A DNA stretch of 8,912 bases from Flavobacterium psychrophilum. Its GTDB lineage: Bacteria; Bacteroidota; Bacteroidia; Flavobacteriales; Flavobacteriaceae. The stretch spans positions 1-8,912 of the forward strand of contig QFQM01000185.1 of the NCBI GenBank assembly GCA_003243255.1. Direction: 5' to 3'. Of this stretch, positions 6,304 to 8,912 are shown piece after piece. A program made the translations under genes and the position numbers. Every line of letters begins with the position of its first letter. Position 1 is the first letter of the stretch. A model generated the notes under the pieces. The model was not told the origin of the DNA. It ran no database searches and saw only the letters and a list, made by a program, of their open reading frames with translations.

Positions 6304-7107
6304 TTATACGGCTTTTATTGCCGATAGTGCGTAAACCATTGGGATTTTATCTGCTAAATGCGAAATTCTGAACTTACCTGGCTCAGATTCTACCGAATGG
6401 TTGAAGTTATTGTAAGGCGAATAGTCAAATTCTTCAAAATAACTGATTCCTAGTCCGTTTTTTATCAGACTGCTGATAACCTCACCCAAACCATGGTTCC
6501 AGCCGATTGTTTTTACTTCAAGCTCTGCTTCTTTGTCTGCATAGGTACCTTTCTCTGTTTCAATAATGGCACCGGAATTAAAATACCGGTATTCAATTTT
6601 TTCAAACTGACTATCGTACATCCATACCACAGGATGGAACTCCACAAAAACAAATCTACCGCCGGGTTTCAGGAATTTCGAAATGACCTTTGCCCATTGA
6701 TCCAGATCCGGAAGCCAGCCGATTGTCCCATAACTTGTAAAGACAATATCAAACTGACGGTCCAGATGATTGGGCAGATCATAAACATCGCTGCAGATAA
6801 AAGTTGTTGAAACATTACTCTGTTTTGCCAGTTCCCGTGCTCGATCTATTGCTACATCCGACAGGTCAACACCGACAACTTCCGCTCCCAAACGGCTTAA
6901 AGAGATACTGTCCTGTCCGAAATGACACTGTAGGTGCAATGCGGATTTGCCTGTCAAATCTCCAAGTAAATTAAGTTCTATATCGTTTAATGAACTTTTT
7001 CCCTTCAAAAAGGCATCCAGGTTATAAAAATCAGAATTGATGTGGGCTTCTGTTCTGGTATTCCAAGAATCCCTGTTTATTTCTAAATAATTGTCTTCTG
7101 CATTCAT
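6304..7107 (-). CDS. Class I SAM-dependent methyltransferase
   Basis: A 267-residue Rossmann-fold methyltransferase. Motif I is the variant LHLQCHFGQD (57-66) in place of the usual D-x-G-x-G, with a GVDLS end of strand 2 whose Asp81 should bind the ribose of SAM, Asp107 in ICSDVYDLP near the adenine, the strand 4 region DIVFTSYGTIGWL (120-132), and KPGG (147-150) before strand 5 with FVEFHPVVWM. The LHLQCHFGQD form belongs to a well-conserved Bacteroidota and Firmicutes group whose substrate is not known. The C-terminal part (170-267) is the likely substrate-binding region. The start lies 10 bases after the VOC gene stop, which indicates cotranscription. No membrane segment. Confidence 0.9.
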   Translation of the reverse strand: MNAEDNYLEINRDSWNTRTEAHINSDFYNLDAFLKGKSSLNDIELNLLGDLTGKSALHLQCHFGQDSISLSRLGAEVVGVDLSDVAIDRARELAKQSNVSTTFICSDVYDLPNHLDRQFDIVFTSYGTIGWLPDLDQWAKVISKFLKPGGRFVFVEFHPVVWMYDSQFEKIEYRYFNSGAIIETEKGTYADKEAELEVKTIGWNHGLGEVISSLIKNGLGISYFEEFDYSPYNNFNHSVESEPGKFRISHLADKIPMVYALSAIKAV

Positions 7108-7117
7108 ATGTATTTAT

Positions 7118-7573
7118 CTAATGTGATGAATTGATTTTTTGCCATTCCTCGTAGCTGAGTACACCAAGTTCTGGCTGACTTTTGCCGTTCAGAATATGAA
7201 TGAACTCCAGCTGATTTCCGTCTGGATCGTCAAAATAAAGAGCAAGTGCGGGCATCCAGGCAAAAACCATTGGTTCATTGCTGCCATTTTTGAGAAAATT
7301 ATAGGCCTTTAATCCGTTTTTCTCTAAAAATGTATTTGCATCTTTTAAAATAAAATCTTTGGAACAGCTGAATGCAAAATGTCTTGTCTGAAGATTATCG
7401 TGTTGTTCCCAGAGTCCAAGCATTGCCTTTTTATTTTCTCCGATCCAAAGAAACGCAATCGGTCTGGTTTCATCATAGTGTGCAAACTCAAGTCCCAATA
7501 TTTGAGTATAGAATTGAACTGCGTTTTCCAAGTTGCTTACTTGAATATGTGTCTCATATAATCCTTCAATCAT
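7118..7573 (-). CDS. VOC-family (glyoxalase/bleomycin-resistance fold) protein
   Basis: A 151-residue protein with the two beta-alpha-beta-beta-beta halves of the vicinal oxygen chelate fold. The first half opens with GLYETHIQVSNLENAVQFY (4-22), and the second ends with LYFDDPDGNQLEFI (112-125), the family signature. Candidate metal ligands are His9, Glu56, His65 (RHFAF) and Glu123. All four usual positions seem filled, so it could be metal-dependent. The family covers glyoxalases, isomerases, dioxygenases and antibiotic-modifying enzymes, so the reaction cannot be named. It ends 10 bases before the methyltransferase start and begins 52 bases after the GNAT gene. ATATATAAAAATG runs directly into the start codon, an A-rich leader without Shine-Dalgarno. 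Confidence 0.85.
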   Translation of the reverse strand: MIEGLYETHIQVSNLENAVQFYTQILGLEFAHYDETRPIAFLWIGENKKAMLGLWEQHDNLQTRHFAFSCSKDFILKDANTFLEKNGLKAYNFLKNGSNEPMVFAWMPALALYFDDPDGNQLEFIHILNGKSQPELGVLSYEEWQKINSSH

Positions 7574-7625
7574 TTTTATATATTTTATTATTAATCATCA
7601 TAGTATTTTGATAATTATGACCATT

Positions 7626-8060
7626 TCATCTTAGCATATGAATAATCGGATAATCTTTACCTGAGCCATCCTTTTCTGATCTTCCTGCTTTTCTGAACCC
7701 TAATTTTTCATAAAATCCGATAGCCTGGTGATTTTGTTCATTGACATCGACCTTCGTGACACTATGTTTTTCCTTCATAAATTGAAATAAGATCTTTCCA
7801 TAACCTTTACCACGATAGTCATTGTGAACAAACAGCATTTCGAGATTTCCTTCTGATGCTGATGAAAATCCGACAGGTTCCCCATTTTCAATAAGGAGAA
7901 ATACTTCGAGATTGGGCAGATAATCTTTTGGGATGACTTCTTTAAAATAAATAAAATCTTCTTCGGCAAGAAAATCGTGAGTTGCTCTTACAGCAGATTC
8001 CCAAATTTCCATAATTCTTGGATAATCTCCGGTGGTTGCGAGCCTGATTTGTGTTGACAT
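7626..8060 (-). CDS. GNAT N-acetyltransferase, YjaB-like
   Basis: A 144-residue acetyltransferase. The acetyl-CoA pyrophosphate loop is RGKGYG (83-88) after the strand LEMLFVHNDY (73-82). The set RATHDFL (25-31), DVNEQN (105-110), GFYEKLGF (115-122) and GRSEKD (126-131) followed by a P-I-I-H-M ending is characteristic of the E. coli YjaB type, an uncharacterised GNAT group. It would move an acetyl group from acetyl-CoA to an amine of a small molecule or peptide; the acceptor is not known. It sits 29 bases after the lpdA stop, in an AT-rich spacer, and before the VOC gene, so it may ride on the lpdA transcript. Start ATG is preceded by an A-rich leader. Confidence 0.9.
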   Translation of the reverse strand: MSTQIRLATTGDYPRIMEIWESAVRATHDFLAEEDFIYFKEVIPKDYLPNLEVFLLIENGEPVGFSSASEGNLEMLFVHNDYRGKGYGKILFQFMKEKHSVTKVDVNEQNHQAIGFYEKLGFRKAGRSEKDGSGKDYPIIHMLR

Positions 8061-8089
8061 AATTTTAAAAATTAATAAATATAAATAAA

Positions 8090-8912
8090 TTAAATATTCA
8101 ATGATGGTTTTCCTGATGCTATTGTATAAGCCTCTTTCATTACCTCGGAATAGGTTGGGTGAGCATAACTCATTGTAACCATATCATTTGCGGTTACTTC
8201 ATATTCCAGTCCTACAACGGCCTGTGCAATCAAATCCGCCGCGCGGGCCCCGATGATATGCACTCCTAAAAGTTCGCCATATTTCGGGTCGGAAAGCACC
8301 TTTACAAAACCTTCCGTTTCCATTCCCGCTCGGGCTCTGGTATTCACGGCAAACGGAAATTTACCGATATTATATTCCACTCCCTGTTTCTTTAATTGCT
8401 CCTCGGTGGCGCCTACAGAAGCCACTTCCGGCCAGGTGTACACTACCGAAGGGATACGGTCATAATTGATATGAGGTTTCTGACCATTGATTCTTTCCAC
8501 CACAAATACCGCTTCTTCCTCCGCTTTGTGGGCTAGCATCGCGCCACCCACGACATCTCCAATCGCATAAATGTTTGGAGCTGTTGTCTGAAGCAATTCA
8601 TTGACCTTCAATGTACCATTGTTATTCAATTCAACGTTAGTATTTTCTAGACCCAGACCGGTTACATAAGGTTTTCTGCCGACAGCCACCAGAATATAAT
8701 CAGCGGTTAGATCTTGTTCTTCTCCTTTTTTATTTTTGAAATAGACCTTAGCTGTATTTCCAAGATTTTCAGCTTTGTAAACGGCTTGCTGAAGTTTGAT
8801 TTCCACGCCTTCTTTGGTTAATATCTTCGATAAAGCTTTTCCTAATTCACTATCCATCGTAGCAATAAGATTATCAGCGTATTCTAAGATAGTCACTTTG
8901 GTTCCGATCCTG
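8090..8912 (-). CDS. lpdA: Dihydrolipoyl dehydrogenase, C-terminal two-thirds (5' partial)
   Basis: The frame is open to the window edge, so the N-terminal FAD-binding part and the CxxxxC redox disulfide lie outside. What is visible (about 273 residues) starts in the NAD-binding domain (RIGTKVTILEYADN), continues through VAVGRKPY and the FAD-contacting YAIGDVVGGAMLAHKAEEE, and ends in the dimerisation domain with RIPSVVYTWPEVASVG, LGVHIIGARAADLI and AHPTYSEVMKEA. The His and Glu of HPTxSE form the catalytic pair. It is the E3 subunit of pyruvate, 2-oxoglutarate and branched-chain dehydrogenase complexes or the glycine cleavage system, reoxidising lipoyl groups with NAD+. An internal GTG at 8894-8896 is a valine in the middle of the domain, not a start. 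The gene is housekeeping and anchors this edge as chromosomal. Confidence 0.95.
   Translation of the reverse strand, partial: RIGTKVTILEYADNLIATMDSELGKALSKILTKEGVEIKLQQAVYKAENLGNTAKVYFKNKKGEEQDLTADYILVAVGRKPYVTGLGLENTNVELNNNGTLKVNELLQTTAPNIYAIGDVVGGAMLAHKAEEEAVFVVERINGQKPHINYDRIPSVVYTWPEVASVGATEEQLKKQGVEYNIGKFPFAVNTRARAGMETEGFVKVLSDPKYGELLGVHIIGARAADLIAQAVVGLEYEVTANDMVTMSYAHPTYSEVMKEAYTIASGKPSLNI

Noticed and set aside
6493..6810. A 105-codon plus-strand frame antisense to the methyltransferase gene
   Set aside because: The minus-strand frame has all methyltransferase motifs; the antisense frame has no recognisable domain.
8894..8896. GTG as a start for a shorter dihydrolipoyl dehydrogenase
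   Set aside because: The frame continues upstream with RIGTK, which matches the NAD-binding domain of the full-length enzyme, so the gene simply runs off the window.

Overview
The window looks like chromosomal DNA from the phylum Bacteroidota, most likely a Flavobacteriia or Sphingobacteriia member. The grounds are low GC content, a TonB-dependent receptor ending in an aromatic residue, A-rich leaders with little Shine-Dalgarno signal, and a promoter matching the Bacteroidota TAnnTTTG -7 box. This placement is inference; no rRNA or other marker is present.

Left part (1-941): the 3' end of a TonB-dependent outer-membrane receptor gene, then about 620 bases without an intact gene. That gap holds two candidate terminator hairpins and, on the minus strand, a decayed fragment that resembles the N-terminus of a Crp/Fnr-type regulator, with a frameshift at a T7 run and an early stop.

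Plus-strand block (942-4740): a secreted M1-family zinc aminopeptidase (HEXXH-X18-E), then a compact four-gene unit: MarR-family regulator, degenerate GIY-YIG-like protein, DUF1330-family protein and alpha/beta hydrolase. The gaps inside the unit are only 9, 1 and 7 bases. In the short space before the MarR gene lie a TTG-18-TATGTTTG promoter and, just downstream, a 24-base near-perfect palindrome (arms 10 bp, one mismatch). This is the arrangement expected of a self-regulated MarR operon, and it is the most interesting part of the window.

Minus-strand block (4800-8912, reading right to left): the C-terminal two-thirds of dihydrolipoyl dehydrogenase, a YjaB-like GNAT acetyltransferase, a VOC/glyoxalase-fold protein, a class I methyltransferase, a PaaI-type hotdog thioesterase and a second alpha/beta hydrolase. 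The first four are closely spaced (29, 52 and 10 bases) and could be cotranscribed. The last two form a pair (39 bases apart) behind a 142-base gap. The two hydrolase genes converge on a 59-base spacer.

Apart from the housekeeping lpdA gene, the content is a set of small accessory enzymes (hydrolases, thioesterase, methyltransferase, VOC, acetyltransferase), such as often take part in detoxification or side metabolism. No substrates can be read from the sequence. I see no mobile element, CRISPR array, tRNA or rRNA.
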